Source: Erythrobacter sp.
GTDB taxonomy: Bacteria; Pseudomonadota; Alphaproteobacteria; Sphingomonadales; Sphingomonadaceae
DNA: 37,742 nucleotides
NCBI GenBank assembly: GCA_030148605.1
Contig: JASBTD010000004.1
Location: 1 to 37,742, forward strand
Direction: 5' to 3'
In this document: piece after piece, positions 1 to 7,865 of the stretch
Layout of the letters: each line of letters begins with the position of its first letter
Numbering within the stretch: position 1 is the first letter of the stretch
Program-made: the position numbers and the translations under genes
Notes under the pieces: generated by a model
What the model saw: only the letters and a program-made list of their open reading frames with translations
Databases searched by the model: none
What the model was told of the DNA's origin: nothing

Positions 1-138
1 ATCACCGATGGCGAAATACTGGCCAACGACACGGATGAAGGTGCGCAGGTGACACCCACTGGCTGGAAGACCTTGAGCTGGAAGATCGACCCGCGCACGC
101 AGGCGGCTCCAACCGCTCTGATCAATCTTTCAAACTAG
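1..138 (+). CDS. C-terminal end of an unrecognised protein (partial)
   Basis: An open frame runs from the window edge to a TAG at 136-138 and encodes 45 residues. It ends in a Trp- and Pro-containing tail (WKTLSWKIDP, then APTALINLSN). No family is recognised from this fragment and the start lies outside the window. It converges with the HU gene on the other strand, and the hairpin at 166-195 lies between the two stops. The codon use looks like the neighbouring genes, but the fragment is too short to say more. Confidence 0.5.
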   Translation: MTDGEILANDTDEGAQVTPTGWKTLSWKIDPRTQAAPTALINLSN

Positions 139-165
139 CCGAGCCGAGCCACGGCTGACGCAGCG

Positions 166-195
166 AAAAACCCCGCCGGCACTATGCCGACGGGG
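166..195 (-). terminator. Rho-independent terminator of the HU gene
   Basis: Arms at 171-180 and 186-195 pair over 10 bp with one mismatch around a 5-base loop. On the minus strand the GC stem is followed directly by five T (A-run at 166-170 on the plus strand). It lies about 57 bases past the HU stop and also sits after the plus-strand stop at 138, so it may act on both. Confidence 0.7.
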
Positions 196-251
196 CTTCG
201 CTTATCTTTGGCGGCTTGCTGACCGCCGCAAGCATTAGCGGCTTCGATTGG

Positions 252-524
252 TTAGTTCACCGCATCCTTCAGGCCCTTGCCGGCCTTGAACTTGGGCTGG
301 TTCGATGCCTTGATGGTCATCGGCTCGCCGGTGCGCGGGTTGCGGCCGGTCGACGCCTTGCGCTTCGCGACCGAGAAAGTTCCGAAGCCGACCAGCCGAA
401 CTTCGTCACCGCCAGACAGTGCCTTTGTGATGGTATCGAACACACCTTCAACCGCGCTCGAAGCATCACTCTTGGACAGGCCGCTGGCATCGGCAACCGC
501 GCTGATCAGATCGTTTTTATTCAT
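252..524 (-). CDS. hup: HU family DNA-binding protein
   Basis: This 90-residue protein matches the usual HU length. HU dimers bend and compact DNA in the nucleoid. It opens with MNKNDLISAVADASGLSKSD, a typical HU helical start, and carries the arm region with the family motif GRNPRTGEP followed by a C-terminal helix ending KDAVN. The open frame extends 22 codons upstream, but homology begins at the ATG at 522-524, so that start is chosen; its ribosome site is weak. It lies downstream of and co-oriented with lon, 266 bases away, an order common in proteobacteria. It has its own likely promoter and terminator. Confidence 0.95.
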   Translation of the reverse strand: MNKNDLISAVADASGLSKSDASSAVEGVFDTITKALSGGDEVRLVGFGTFSVAKRKASTGRNPRTGEPMTIKASNQPKFKAGKGLKDAVN

Positions 525-589
525 TCTGGAAAACCCCTGTGTCTCGGATTCAATATTTGATCGGATGGTCCCCTCTCCGAAAGCGCGCA

Positions 590-618
590 AATTGAGACGT
601 TTTTGACCGACGTGTCAA
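590..618 (-). promoter_or_regulatory. Putative promoter of the HU gene
   Basis: On the minus strand a perfect TTGACA (613-618) is followed after 17 bases by TCAATT (590-595), which matches the -10 consensus at only three positions. It lies about 65 bases upstream of the HU start. TTGAC also occurs as an inverted copy (603-607), so a dyad TTGAC-N6-GTCAA overlaps the -35 region. Confidence 0.4.
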
Positions 619-790
619 AGCCAAATCGGGCGGAAATGCGTGGTTTTCGAAGAATTATGGAGCATTTGCGGCGAACTGTGCCGCTATGGTGCAATACGCC
701 TGTTCGATCGCGGCGAAAGAGGGTTGCCAGTCGCGCTCAGCCAGCGACAAGGCCACGCCGAGTCGCTGCACTGCACCATCGCTGGCTGGC

Positions 791-3187
791 TCAATGCGCG
801 GTCGGTGCGCCTTCTCCGCTGGCTTGGGAAGGTGCGGGCTGGCTCGCCAGATCATCCGCCTCGGTCCACTCGATTTCCTCAAGCTTGTCGGTCAGCGCTT
901 GCTCAAGCACCTGGTCAACATGGCTGACCGGGATGATCTCCAGCCCTTCCTTCACATTGTCAGGGATCTCAGCCAGGTCCTTCACATTCTCTTCCGGGAT
1001 CAGGACTGTCTTGATCCCCCCGCGCAGTGCCGCGAGCAGTTTTTCCTTGAGCCCGCCAATCGCCAGCACACGCCCACGCAGCGTGACTTCGCCTGTCATC
1101 GCAATGTCTGGCCGCACGGCAATCCCGGTGAGCGCGGACACGATCGACGTGACCATGCCGATGCCTGCGCTCGGTCCGTCCTTCGGCACCGCGCCTTCGG
1201 GCAAGTGGATATGGATATTGCGGCGCTGGAAGATCGAAGGCTTGATGCCATAGGCAGGCGCGCGCGCTTTCACGAAGCTCAGCGCCGCTGCGATACTCTC
1301 GCTCATAACATCGCCAAGCTTGCCGGTTGACTTGATCTCACCCTTGCCCGGAGTTGTCACGCTTTCGATGGTCAGCAATTCGCCGCCCACCGAAGTCCAG
1401 GCTAGGCCCGTTACCGCGCCCACTTGCGCCTCTTCCTCCGAAACGCCGTGCTTGAACTTGCGTACCCCGGCAAAGTCGCCAAGGTTGTCAGGCGTGATGG
1501 TGATGCTGGTAGCTTCCTGCTCCAGGATCTTGCGCAGGGTCTTACGCGCCAACCGCGCGATCTCGCGCTCCAACGTACGTACGCCCGCCTCCCGCGTGTA
1601 ATAACGGATCAGATCACGCAAGCCGTCTTCGGTCAGCTCGAACTCGCCATCCTTCAAACCATGCGCTTCAACCTGCTTGGGCAGCAGGTGCCGCTTCGCA
1701 ATCTCTACCTTCTCGTCTTCGGTGTAGCCTTCCAGCCGGATGATTTCCATCCGGTCGAGCAGAGGCTGAGGCAGGTTTAGACTGTTTGCCGTCGTCACGA
1801 ACATGACGTCCGACAGGTCAAGGTCGAGCTCGAGATAGTGATCCTGGAACTTGCTGTTCTGCTCAGGGTCGAGCACTTCGAGCAGCGCCGACGCGGGATC
1901 GCCGCGGAAATCCTGCCCCAGCTTGTCGATCTCATCGAGCAGGAACAGCGGATTGGCCGATTCTGCCTTTTTCAGATTGCTGACGATCTTGCCAGGCATC
2001 GAGCCGATATAGGTGCGGCGGTGGCCGCGAATTTCGGCTTCATCGCGCACGCCGCCCAATGACTGGCGCACAAACTTGCGGCCTGTCGCCTTCGCGAGCG
2101 ATTTGCCAAGCGAGGTCTTGCCCACGCCGGGCGGGCCAACCAGGCACAGGATCGGGCCTTTAAGCTTGTTGGTGCGCGCTTGCACGGCAAGATATTCGAT
2201 GATCCGGTCCTTGACCTTCTCAAGGCCGTAGTGATCGGCATCCAGCACTTCCTGTGCTTTGGCGATATCTTTCTTCAAGCGGCTCTTCTTGCCCCATGGC
2301 AAGCCCAGCAAAACATCGAGGTAGTTGCGGATGACGGTCGCTTCCGCACTCATCGGCTGCATGCTCTTGAGCTTCTTCAGCTCCGCCTTCGCCTTGGCGC
2401 GTGCCTCCTTCGACAGCTTGGTCTTCTCGATCTTCTCTGTCAGTTCAGCGATTTCATCGGTGTCGTCATCGTCACCGCCGCCCAGCTCGCTCTGGATCGC
2501 CTTCAGCTGTTCGTTGAGGTAATATTCGCGCTGGGTCTTCTCCATCTGCCGCTTCACCCGGCCGCGGATCTTGCGCTCGACCTGCAGCACCGAAAGCTCG
2601 CCTTCCATGAAGGACATGACCATTTCCAACCGCTTGAGCGGGCTCGGCTCTGTCAGCAGCGATTGCTTGTCGGAAACCTTGGCGCTGATTGCAGCGGCAA
2701 TCGTGTCAGCCAGTTCGCCAGCATCATCGACATCGCTAACGTCGGTTGCGGCATCATCGCCCAGCTTCTTGTTCAGCTTGGCGTATTCGCCGAACTGCTC
2801 GACCACCTGGCGCATCAGGGCGGTCACTTCGCTGCCCGACACTGTCTCGACTTCGAGCAGTTCGATTTCAGCCATCACGTGGTTTTCGTGGTTCTCGAAT
2901 TCCGCAAGGCGAGCCCGAGCCTTGCCTTCAACCAGCACGCGAACAGTGCCATCCGGCAGTTTGAGCAACTGCAAGACCTGCGCAACGACCCCAATGTCAT
3001 AAAGATCGTCGCGCTCAGGATCGTCACAACCCGGCTCCAACTGGGCGAGCAGGAAAATATCCTTGCTCGATTCCATCGCTACTTCGAGCGCTGCAACAGA
3101 TTTGTCTCGCCCTACGAAGAGCGGCACGACCATGCCGGGAAAAACGACGATGTCGCGCAAGGGAAGAAGAGGGAATTTCTGTGTCAT
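791..3187 (-). CDS. lon: ATP-dependent protease Lon
   Basis: Lon is a homo-hexameric AAA+ serine protease of the cytoplasm that degrades misfolded and regulatory proteins. The 798-residue product has the N-terminal substrate domain (starting FPLLPLRDIVVFPGMVVPLF), a coiled-coil region, an AAA+ module with Walker A GPPGVGKTS at about residues 351-359, and a C-terminal protease domain with the catalytic Ser in KDGPSAGIGM and Lys in GGLKEKLLAA. A TTG two codons earlier (3193) is possible, but the ATG at 3187 gives the usual family start MTQKFPLL. HU follows downstream on the same strand. A heat-shock-type promoter candidate lies 40 bases upstream, in line with Lon as a classical heat-shock protein. 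Confidence 0.97.
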   Translation of the reverse strand: MTQKFPLLPLRDIVVFPGMVVPLFVGRDKSVAALEVAMESSKDIFLLAQLEPGCDDPERDDLYDIGVVAQVLQLLKLPDGTVRVLVEGKARARLAEFENHENHVMAEIELLEVETVSGSEVTALMRQVVEQFGEYAKLNKKLGDDAATDVSDVDDAGELADTIAAAISAKVSDKQSLLTEPSPLKRLEMVMSFMEGELSVLQVERKIRGRVKRQMEKTQREYYLNEQLKAIQSELGGGDDDDTDEIAELTEKIEKTKLSKEARAKAKAELKKLKSMQPMSAEATVIRNYLDVLLGLPWGKKSRLKKDIAKAQEVLDADHYGLEKVKDRIIEYLAVQARTNKLKGPILCLVGPPGVGKTSLGKSLAKATGRKFVRQSLGGVRDEAEIRGHRRTYIGSMPGKIVSNLKKAESANPLFLLDEIDKLGQDFRGDPASALLEVLDPEQNSKFQDHYLELDLDLSDVMFVTTANSLNLPQPLLDRMEIIRLEGYTEDEKVEIAKRHLLPKQVEAHGLKDGEFELTEDGLRDLIRYYTREAGVRTLEREIARLARKTLRKILEQEATSITITPDNLGDFAGVRKFKHGVSEEEAQVGAVTGLAWTSVGGELLTIESVTTPGKGEIKSTGKLGDVMSESIAAALSFVKARAPAYGIKPSIFQRRNIHIHLPEGAVPKDGPSAGIGMVTSIVSALTGIAVRPDIAMTGEVTLRGRVLAIGGLKEKLLAALRGGIKTVLIPEENVKDLAEIPDNVKEGLEIIPVSHVDQVLEQALTDKLEEIEWTEADDLASQPAPSQASGEGAPTAH

Positions 3188-3227
3188 ATCCAATCGTGGC
3201 GGCCATTGGGGCTACGCCTTGCGCTAG

Positions 3228-3256
3228 ATATGGGTAGCCATGGCGCGGCTCGCAAT
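3228..3256 (-). promoter_or_regulatory. Putative sigma-32 type promoter of lon
   Basis: On the minus strand CCCATAT (3228-3234) matches the RpoH -10 pattern CCCATNT. Fifteen bases upstream lies ATTGCGA (3250-3256), a partial match to the CTTGAAA -35 element. It lies 40 bases upstream of the lon start. The -10 match is good and the -35 match is modest. Confidence 0.45.
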
Positions 3257-3313
3257 GGGCCGACCGATCGCAACTGTGGATGCACTTGCCAACCGCTGTT
3301 CCGAGAGGCCGAA

Positions 3314-4123
3314 TTAGCTTGCCGCTGAGCTCTCCCCGCCTTTGCTTGAGAGGATCTCAAGGCACTTTTCGCGGCTCGTTTGAGTTTCGCGGGTATCAAC
3401 CGAAACGAACACTTTGCCGCGCTTGATCTGGCGATCATAAAATTCGGCAGAAACCCCGTCGACATCATGGTCTGTCAGCATCTTGGCGATGGCACCACCG
3501 GTTGCCCCGATAATGCCGCTGACAGATGCGACTGAGGTGATCGCTGACGATGCCAGGGCACCTGCGGCGGCAACCGGACCTACCCCCGGCACAAGCAGGA
3601 CCGCCAAGCCCAGCATAGCCCCTGCAACGCCGCCACTCGCTACCGCTCCGGTGACACTCAGCGTGCTGTGACCTTCCGGCCATTCCGAGCCGAGATCGCT
3701 GAAGTGGCTGGCGCGCGCCAGCATTGAGACCGCATTGGGCTCCACACCAGCAACGTGCAGCGCGTCAATGGCGTCTTCAGCAGCTTCCAGATCAGCAAAG
3801 ATTGCAGTGACGACGAAACCCTTGGCCGCTTGCTCGCGTGCGCAAGCTTCCTGAAAGGCATGCGCGAAGGTCTCACGATCTGCTTCGGACTGCAGCACCA
3901 CTCTGAGGCCAGAGCTTTCATGCAGCTTCTGAACGCTCGGCGTTTCCACCGGCAGGAAAAGCGTGCGCAGCAACATATTGGTGGTGGTCGGGCGCAAGCG
4001 CTGGTTCGTGCCGCGATTGATCCATTCCACGCGGATCGGGCGCGGGTGATCTTCCGGCAGATAATTCACTGCCGCAAGTTCCTCTGCCTTGATCACATAT
4101 GCGTGTGTGGGGGTTCCGCTCAC
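3314..4123 (-). CDS. Hypothetical protein with GSP17M-like and Gly/Ala-rich hydrophobic segments
   Basis: The 269-residue product starts at GTG 4123. Residues about 100-140 (VVTAIFADLEAAEDAIDAL then GVEPNAVSMLAR) resemble the general stress protein 17M/YflT pattern, which I recognise only weakly. A long Gly/Ala/Val-rich hydrophobic stretch at about 155-215 resembles a glycine-zipper segment and could enter a membrane. The C-terminal part (DGVSAEFYDRQIKRGKVFVSVDTRE) returns to a soluble fold. The first 100 residues match nothing I know. The gene stands alone between the class II aldolase and lon on the same strand, with 145-base and 126-base gaps. The function is unknown; a role in stress is only a guess from the GSP17M-like part. 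Confidence 0.75.
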   Translation of the reverse strand: MSGTPTHAYVIKAEELAAVNYLPEDHPRPIRVEWINRGTNQRLRPTTTNMLLRTLFLPVETPSVQKLHESSGLRVVLQSEADRETFAHAFQEACAREQAAKGFVVTAIFADLEAAEDAIDALHVAGVEPNAVSMLARASHFSDLGSEWPEGHSTLSVTGAVASGGVAGAMLGLAVLLVPGVGPVAAAGALASSAITSVASVSGIIGATGGAIAKMLTDHDVDGVSAEFYDRQIKRGKVFVSVDTRETQTSREKCLEILSSKGGESSAAS

Positions 4124-4269
4124 ATCTAACTTTCGAGCTTACACTGAATCCAAGCTAACCGATCTAGTGTTGATTAGTTGCGGAAACCTGGATCGATCCG
4201 GTCAAGCTTGCGCAGCAATGCCGGCCAAGCGAGACCATTGGCAATCATCCCGATGCCCGCAGCCGGAGT

Positions 4270-4968
4270 TTACGCCTTGACCTTTTCAGGCGTGCCTTGC
4301 GGCGGATTGTGCAGGCCATCCCGGCCAGCGGACAGCATTTTCACTTGCGCGTCACACGCACGCTCAAGGAAATAGAGCCGCAGGAAGCACTCACCCACCG
4401 TCTTGCCGATCGCCAGCGTGCCGTGGTTGCGCAGGATCATGACGTGTTTGTCGCCCATATCCTCGACCAGCCGCTCGCGCTCCTCAAGGTCCGTCGCGAT
4501 GCCTTCATACTCGTGATAGGCGATATCGTGCCGCGCAATCATGCCCGTCTGCGTATGCTCCATCAGCCCATCGGCCATGGCGCTGACCGCCTGGCCAGCG
4601 GGCGTATGCAAATGCATCACCGCATGCGCATCCTCGCAGTTCATGTGCAAGGCAGAATGGATCGTGAAACCCGCCGGATTGACCGGATGCGGTGTGTTGA
4701 TGACCGGTTGGCCTTCGACGTCAATCTTGACCAGCGAAGACGCGGTAATCTCTTCAAACATCATGTCATATGGATTGATCAGGAAGTGATGCTCCGGCCC
4801 CGGAACGCGCGCGGAAAGATGCGTGAAAATCAGGTCATCCCAGCCATACAGCGCGACCAAACGGTACGCCGCAGCCAGATCGACCCGCACCGCCCATTCC
4901 TCGTCGCTCACTTGCGCACGGATATCCGCGTCAGAGCCGGTGCCAGCGTCATTCATCAAGGTTGCCAT
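4270..4968 (-). CDS. Class II aldolase/adducin family protein
   Basis: This family includes zinc-dependent aldolases and epimerases such as fuculose-phosphate aldolase. The 232-residue protein carries the metal-binding pair HLH (residues 119-121), a later His in IAYHEYEG, the motif LRNHGTLAIG, and the early segment LIFTHLSARVPG, all typical of the family. The substrate cannot be told from sequence, and many proteobacterial members of this subtype have no assigned reaction. The start ATG at 4968 has a purine-rich GGAGAG about 6 bases upstream. It is followed downstream by the stress-like gene and lies 48 bases after ybaB on the same strand, so it may be the distal gene of the dnaX-ybaB transcript. 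Confidence 0.9.
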   Translation of the reverse strand: MATLMNDAGTGSDADIRAQVSDEEWAVRVDLAAAYRLVALYGWDDLIFTHLSARVPGPEHHFLINPYDMMFEEITASSLVKIDVEGQPVINTPHPVNPAGFTIHSALHMNCEDAHAVMHLHTPAGQAVSAMADGLMEHTQTGMIARHDIAYHEYEGIATDLEERERLVEDMGDKHVMILRNHGTLAIGKTVGECFLRLYFLERACDAQVKMLSAGRDGLHNPPQGTPEKVKA

Positions 4969-5016
4969 CTCAATCTCTCCGATATTCTTTGCGCGACCTT
5001 ATAACACAGTTGCGCG

Positions 5017-5358
5017 TCAGCCCATCCCTGGCAAATTGAAACCCGGCGGCAAGCCCATCCCGCCCTGGATTTTCTTCATTTCCTCAGCAGAGACGCGATC
5101 CGCCTTGTCGCGCGCATCGTTGAACGCGGCAGTCACAAGATCTTCCACCATCTGCTTTTCTTCAGGCTTCATCAGGCTTTCATCGATCATGACACCCAGA
5201 ATGCGCCCTTTGGCGCTGGCGCGAACTTTCACCAAGCCGCCGCCAGACTGGCCTTCCACCTCAATCGCATCGAGTTTGGCCTGCATGTCATTCATCTGCG
5301 TCTGGATCGTTTCAGCCGCTTTTTGCGCGGCCTGGATCATTTCTTCCATCGATTTCAT
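5017..5358 (-). CDS. ybaB: YbaB/EbfC family nucleoid-associated protein
   Basis: YbaB/EbfC proteins are small DNA-binding dimers of the nucleoid. The 113-residue product has the family pattern: an N-terminal amphipathic helix (MIQAAQKAAETIQTQMNDMQ), the central GGGLVKVRASAKGRILGVMI strand region, and the helix VEDLVTAAFNDARDKAD, then a Gly/Pro-rich tail GMGLPPGFNLPGMG. The start at 5358 is preceded by AGG at suitable spacing; a Met at codon 4 is an alternative. It lies 6 bases downstream of dnaX, the widely conserved dnaX-ybaB pairing. The recR gene that often follows is not found here; a class II aldolase takes that place. Confidence 0.95.
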   Translation of the reverse strand: MKSMEEMIQAAQKAAETIQTQMNDMQAKLDAIEVEGQSGGGLVKVRASAKGRILGVMIDESLMKPEEKQMVEDLVTAAFNDARDKADRVSAEEMKKIQGGMGLPPGFNLPGMG

Positions 5359-5364
5359 GGGGGA

Positions 5365-7164
5365 TTACCTACTCCATCTCTTACCGCCGGCTTGTGCGAC
5401 ATTGTCTTGCTCGCTCAGCAATTCAGCATCGGGGAATGCTTCGAATGTCGCTTTGACCAGCGGGTGTTGTTTGATCTGCTCTTCGCGTTCCAGTTTGGCG
5501 GCTGCTTCCTGTTCGCGCAAGGTTGGCGCAGCATCGCCCTGCCCTTGTTGGACCTGCCACCGCGTTCCGGTGATCCGGAACAGGCAATCGCGCAGTTCTG
5601 CGCCCGGATCTTCGCCCAGCCCATCCTTGATCGCATAGACCAGTTTGCCTTCGCTGAGATCAATTACGCGAATCCAGTCACGCATGATTTGCGCGATGCG
5701 GAGCTGTCCCGCATCATCGACCTTCTGGACAAGAGCGGCCCAATCCAGCGATTGCGCAGGCGCTTGGGACGTTTCGCCGGATGAGCTACTGGCCGGAGCA
5801 GCGCTTGGCGCGATGCCTTTCTCTGCCAGTTCTTCCAGCTTCTTTGACAGTTTGCCGGGATCGGGCAGGTCTGCCGCATGGAGCACACGCAACAGGGCCA
5901 TTTGCGCCGAAACCAGCGGGTCAGGTGCCTGACGAACTTCCTCATGCCCTTTCAGCAGCAATTGCCACAAGCGGTGCAACTGAGCTGCTGAAAGCCGCTG
6001 CGCAAAATCGCCGAGTGCAGCGCGCTCCTCTGCCGTCGGCGCATCAGCCTCGCCGCCTGACACCTGAGCGAGAGTGATCCGGTGCGTCAGATCCATCAGC
6101 GCGCGCATCAGAGCGAGCGGTTCGACACCGAGCGCATATTGCTCGTCAATCGCCGACAGCAAAGCCTTGGCATCGCCGGCGAGCATATGTCCCAGCAGGC
6201 GTCGCTGCGCGCTCTTGTCAGCCAGGCCCAGCATATCGCGAACATTGGCCGCCGTTACCCTGCCATCAGTATCCATGTCCGCATGGGCAATCGCCTGGTC
6301 AAGGATCGACAAGCCATCGCGCGCCGAACCTTCCGCGGCTGCGGCGATGATATGCAGCGCTTCCTCTTCAGCAGTGACGCCTTCCTTCTCGCAAACCATG
6401 GCCAAGTGGCTTTGCAGCAGATCTGCAGGGATCCGGCGCAAGTCAAAGCGCTGCGTGCGGCTGAGCACGGTTACCGGAAGTTTCTCAACTTCTGTCGTCG
6501 CAAACAGGAATTTCACATGCGCGGGCGGCTCTTCCAATGTCTTGAGCAGCGCGTTGAACGCATTGCGCGACAGCATGTGAACTTCATCGATAATGTAGAT
6601 CTTGTAGCGCGCGGAAACGGCGGAATAGCGCACCGCTTCGATGATCTCGCGCACATCGTCGACGCCGGTGTGGCTCGCCGCGTCCATCTCGATCACATCG
6701 ATATGGCGACCTTCGGCGATGGCGGTGCACGGTTCACACTGGCCGCACGGGTTGATAGTGGGGCCGCCCTGCCCGTCTGGCCCGACGCAATTGAGCGCCT
6801 TGGCAATCAGCCGCGCGGTCGAAGTCTTGCCGACCCCGCGCACTCCGGTCATCAAAAAGGCATGCGCCAGCCGGTCGCGCTCGATTGCATTGGCAAGCGT
6901 GCGCACCATCGCCTCTTGCCCGATCAGTTCGCTGAAAGTTTGCGGGCGGTATTTGCGCGCAAGCACTCGATAGGGCTGATTGGGTTCAGATGGAGCGAGC
7001 GCAGCTGGTGGCGCTGCAGGTTCGGCAGTTGGTTCAGGCGCGGGCTCGGGATCACCGAACATGGAGTTCTGCCCGGCCGCCTCAAGCTCTTCAGCCGTCG
7101 GCTTGGCCTCTTCCTGCTCCTGTTCCCACGGCGGAGTGTCGTTGCTTTCCGGTGAATCACCCAT
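5365..7164 (-). CDS. dnaX: DNA polymerase III subunit tau/gamma
   Basis: DnaX is the clamp-loader ATPase that also tethers replicative polymerases. The 599-residue protein has a 60-residue acidic, Pro/Ala-rich N-terminal extension, as in other alphaproteobacteria, then the core YRVLARKYRPQTFSELIGQ. Walker A GVRGVGKTS is at 107-115, zinc-binding Cys are at 126, 140, 143 and 146, Walker B-like DEVH is at 193-196, and the sensor region LFATTEVEKLP follows. A C-terminal tau-like part ends in AGGKRWSR. I see no clear slippery A-run that would make a separate gamma form. The start at 7164 has only a weak ribosome site. The SRP RNA gene lies upstream on the same strand and ybaB follows 6 bases downstream. 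Confidence 0.96.
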   Translation of the reverse strand: MGDSPESNDTPPWEQEQEEAKPTAEELEAAGQNSMFGDPEPAPEPTAEPAAPPAALAPSEPNQPYRVLARKYRPQTFSELIGQEAMVRTLANAIERDRLAHAFLMTGVRGVGKTSTARLIAKALNCVGPDGQGGPTINPCGQCEPCTAIAEGRHIDVIEMDAASHTGVDDVREIIEAVRYSAVSARYKIYIIDEVHMLSRNAFNALLKTLEEPPAHVKFLFATTEVEKLPVTVLSRTQRFDLRRIPADLLQSHLAMVCEKEGVTAEEEALHIIAAAAEGSARDGLSILDQAIAHADMDTDGRVTAANVRDMLGLADKSAQRRLLGHMLAGDAKALLSAIDEQYALGVEPLALMRALMDLTHRITLAQVSGGEADAPTAEERAALGDFAQRLSAAQLHRLWQLLLKGHEEVRQAPDPLVSAQMALLRVLHAADLPDPGKLSKKLEELAEKGIAPSAAPASSSSGETSQAPAQSLDWAALVQKVDDAGQLRIAQIMRDWIRVIDLSEGKLVYAIKDGLGEDPGAELRDCLFRITGTRWQVQQGQGDAAPTLREQEAAAKLEREEQIKQHPLVKATFEAFPDAELLSEQDNVAQAGGKRWSR

Positions 7165-7260
7165 GCATCACTTGCTACGCTCTGACGCAGTGTTTGTCAT
7201 CGCGGCGTTGTGCAGAATATAAGGAAAAAGGAGCCGCGCGTTCTATCGAGAAGCGGCACC

Positions 7261-7332
7261 GGCCCACTCTCCCTCCCAACCACCTGATAGGGTTGTCCTG
7301 CATTAGCGGGTGGTTGGGAGGGGGAGATGGGC
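7261..7332. repeat. Long inverted repeat between SRP RNA and dnaX
   Basis: Arms 7271-7284 and 7309-7322 are perfect 14-base inverted copies (CCCTCCCAACCACC and its complement) around a 24-base loop. The match extends imperfectly to about 24 bases per arm (7261-7284 with 7309-7332). There is no T-run, so it is not a standard terminator. It lies in the 184-base gap between the SRP RNA 3' end and dnaX and may be a REP-like palindromic element or a leader structure for dnaX. Confidence 0.7.
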
Positions 7333-7347
7333 TGGCACAGCGCAATC

Positions 7348-7440
7348 AAAAAAGGAGCCGGCCGACCCGCTGCCATCCACCTGGGCTGCTTCCTTCCGGA
7401 CCTGACCCGGTGAGCGGACGCGAACGTCCGACCGACTCCC
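7348..7440 (-). ncRNA. ffs: Signal recognition particle RNA, small bacterial (4.5S) type
   Basis: The minus strand holds the diagnostic SRP domain IV sequence TCCGGAAGGAAGCAGC with the preceding GGTCAGG. The 5' end GGGAGTCGGTCGG (from 7440) pairs with the 3' end GTCGGCCGGCTCC (7354-7366), closing a single long hairpin of about 87 bases, the size of the small bacterial form without an Alu domain. Six T follow directly (7348-7353), giving a built-in terminator. The RNA joins Ffh to target ribosomes making membrane proteins. Its place beside dnaX-ybaB is common. Confidence 0.93.
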
Positions 7441-7447
7441 GGGCGGG

Positions 7448-7476
7448 CATATGGCGAGATTTCGGGTGGTTTTCAA
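7448..7476 (-). promoter_or_regulatory. Putative promoter of the SRP RNA gene
   Basis: On the minus strand TTGAAA (7471-7476) and CATATG (7448-7453) are separated by 17 bases. The expected RNA 5' end at 7440 lies 7 bases past the -10 element, which fits a transcription start exactly at the closing base of the SRP hairpin. Confidence 0.5.
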
Positions 7477-7568
7477 GTCACTCGCCATTGCGAGCGCAAG
7501 CGAAGCAATTCAATGTCAGAACATGGATTGCTGCGTCGCCCTCTCAGGTTCCTCACTACGACTAAAGC

Positions 7569-7847
7569 TTACCTGAAATTATCGGCGTAGGCCTGAATCT
7601 TCAGTGCCTTTGGCGGGGTCGCGTGAACGCGTGCGGTGATCCCGTATTTCTCCGCATAAGCCTTGGCAGCCTCTTTGGTCGGGAATTTGAGCGAAACCTG
7701 CGCCTGCGTATCGCCGCTGCCGGTCCAGCCCATTAGCGGATCGGGCCTGCGTGCTTCGGACTGCTCGAATTCGAGCACCCATGTGTCGATCTTCGCCTTG
7801 CCGGACTGCATAGCGCTTTTGGGCTGTTGGTAGATGCGTGCTGCCAT
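7569..7847 (-). CDS. NDUFS4-like ETC complex I subunit family protein
   Basis: This 92-residue protein belongs to the family of the 18 kDa NDUFS4 accessory subunit of respiratory complex I, found in alphaproteobacteria and mitochondria. The match rests on MAARIYQQPKSAMQSGK, TWVLEFE, the segment PLMGWTGSGDTQAQVSLKF, and the helix TKEAAKAYAEKYG with the later PKALKIQAYADNFR end. The supernumerary subunit helps stabilise the peripheral arm. It is encoded alone, apart from any nuo operon, as is usual for this gene. The start at 7847 lacks a clear ribosome site. It lies 18 bases downstream of hrpB on the same strand and could be read through from it. Confidence 0.92.
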   Translation of the reverse strand: MAARIYQQPKSAMQSGKAKIDTWVLEFEQSEARRPDPLMGWTGSGDTQAQVSLKFPTKEAAKAYAEKYGITARVHATPPKALKIQAYADNFR

Positions 7848-7865
7848 AGTGCGAAGCGCTCTAGT

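Noticed and set aside
655..882. 75-residue frame in the HU-lon gap
   Set aside because: It overlaps the lon 3' end, has no ribosome site or motif, and looks like chance.
2180..3328. 382-residue open frame antisense to lon
   Set aside because: Lon motifs on the minus strand are complete; the plus-strand frame looks like low-complexity shadow coding.
6082..7155. 357-residue open frame antisense to dnaX
   Set aside because: It covers the dnaX core on the other strand and has no family features.
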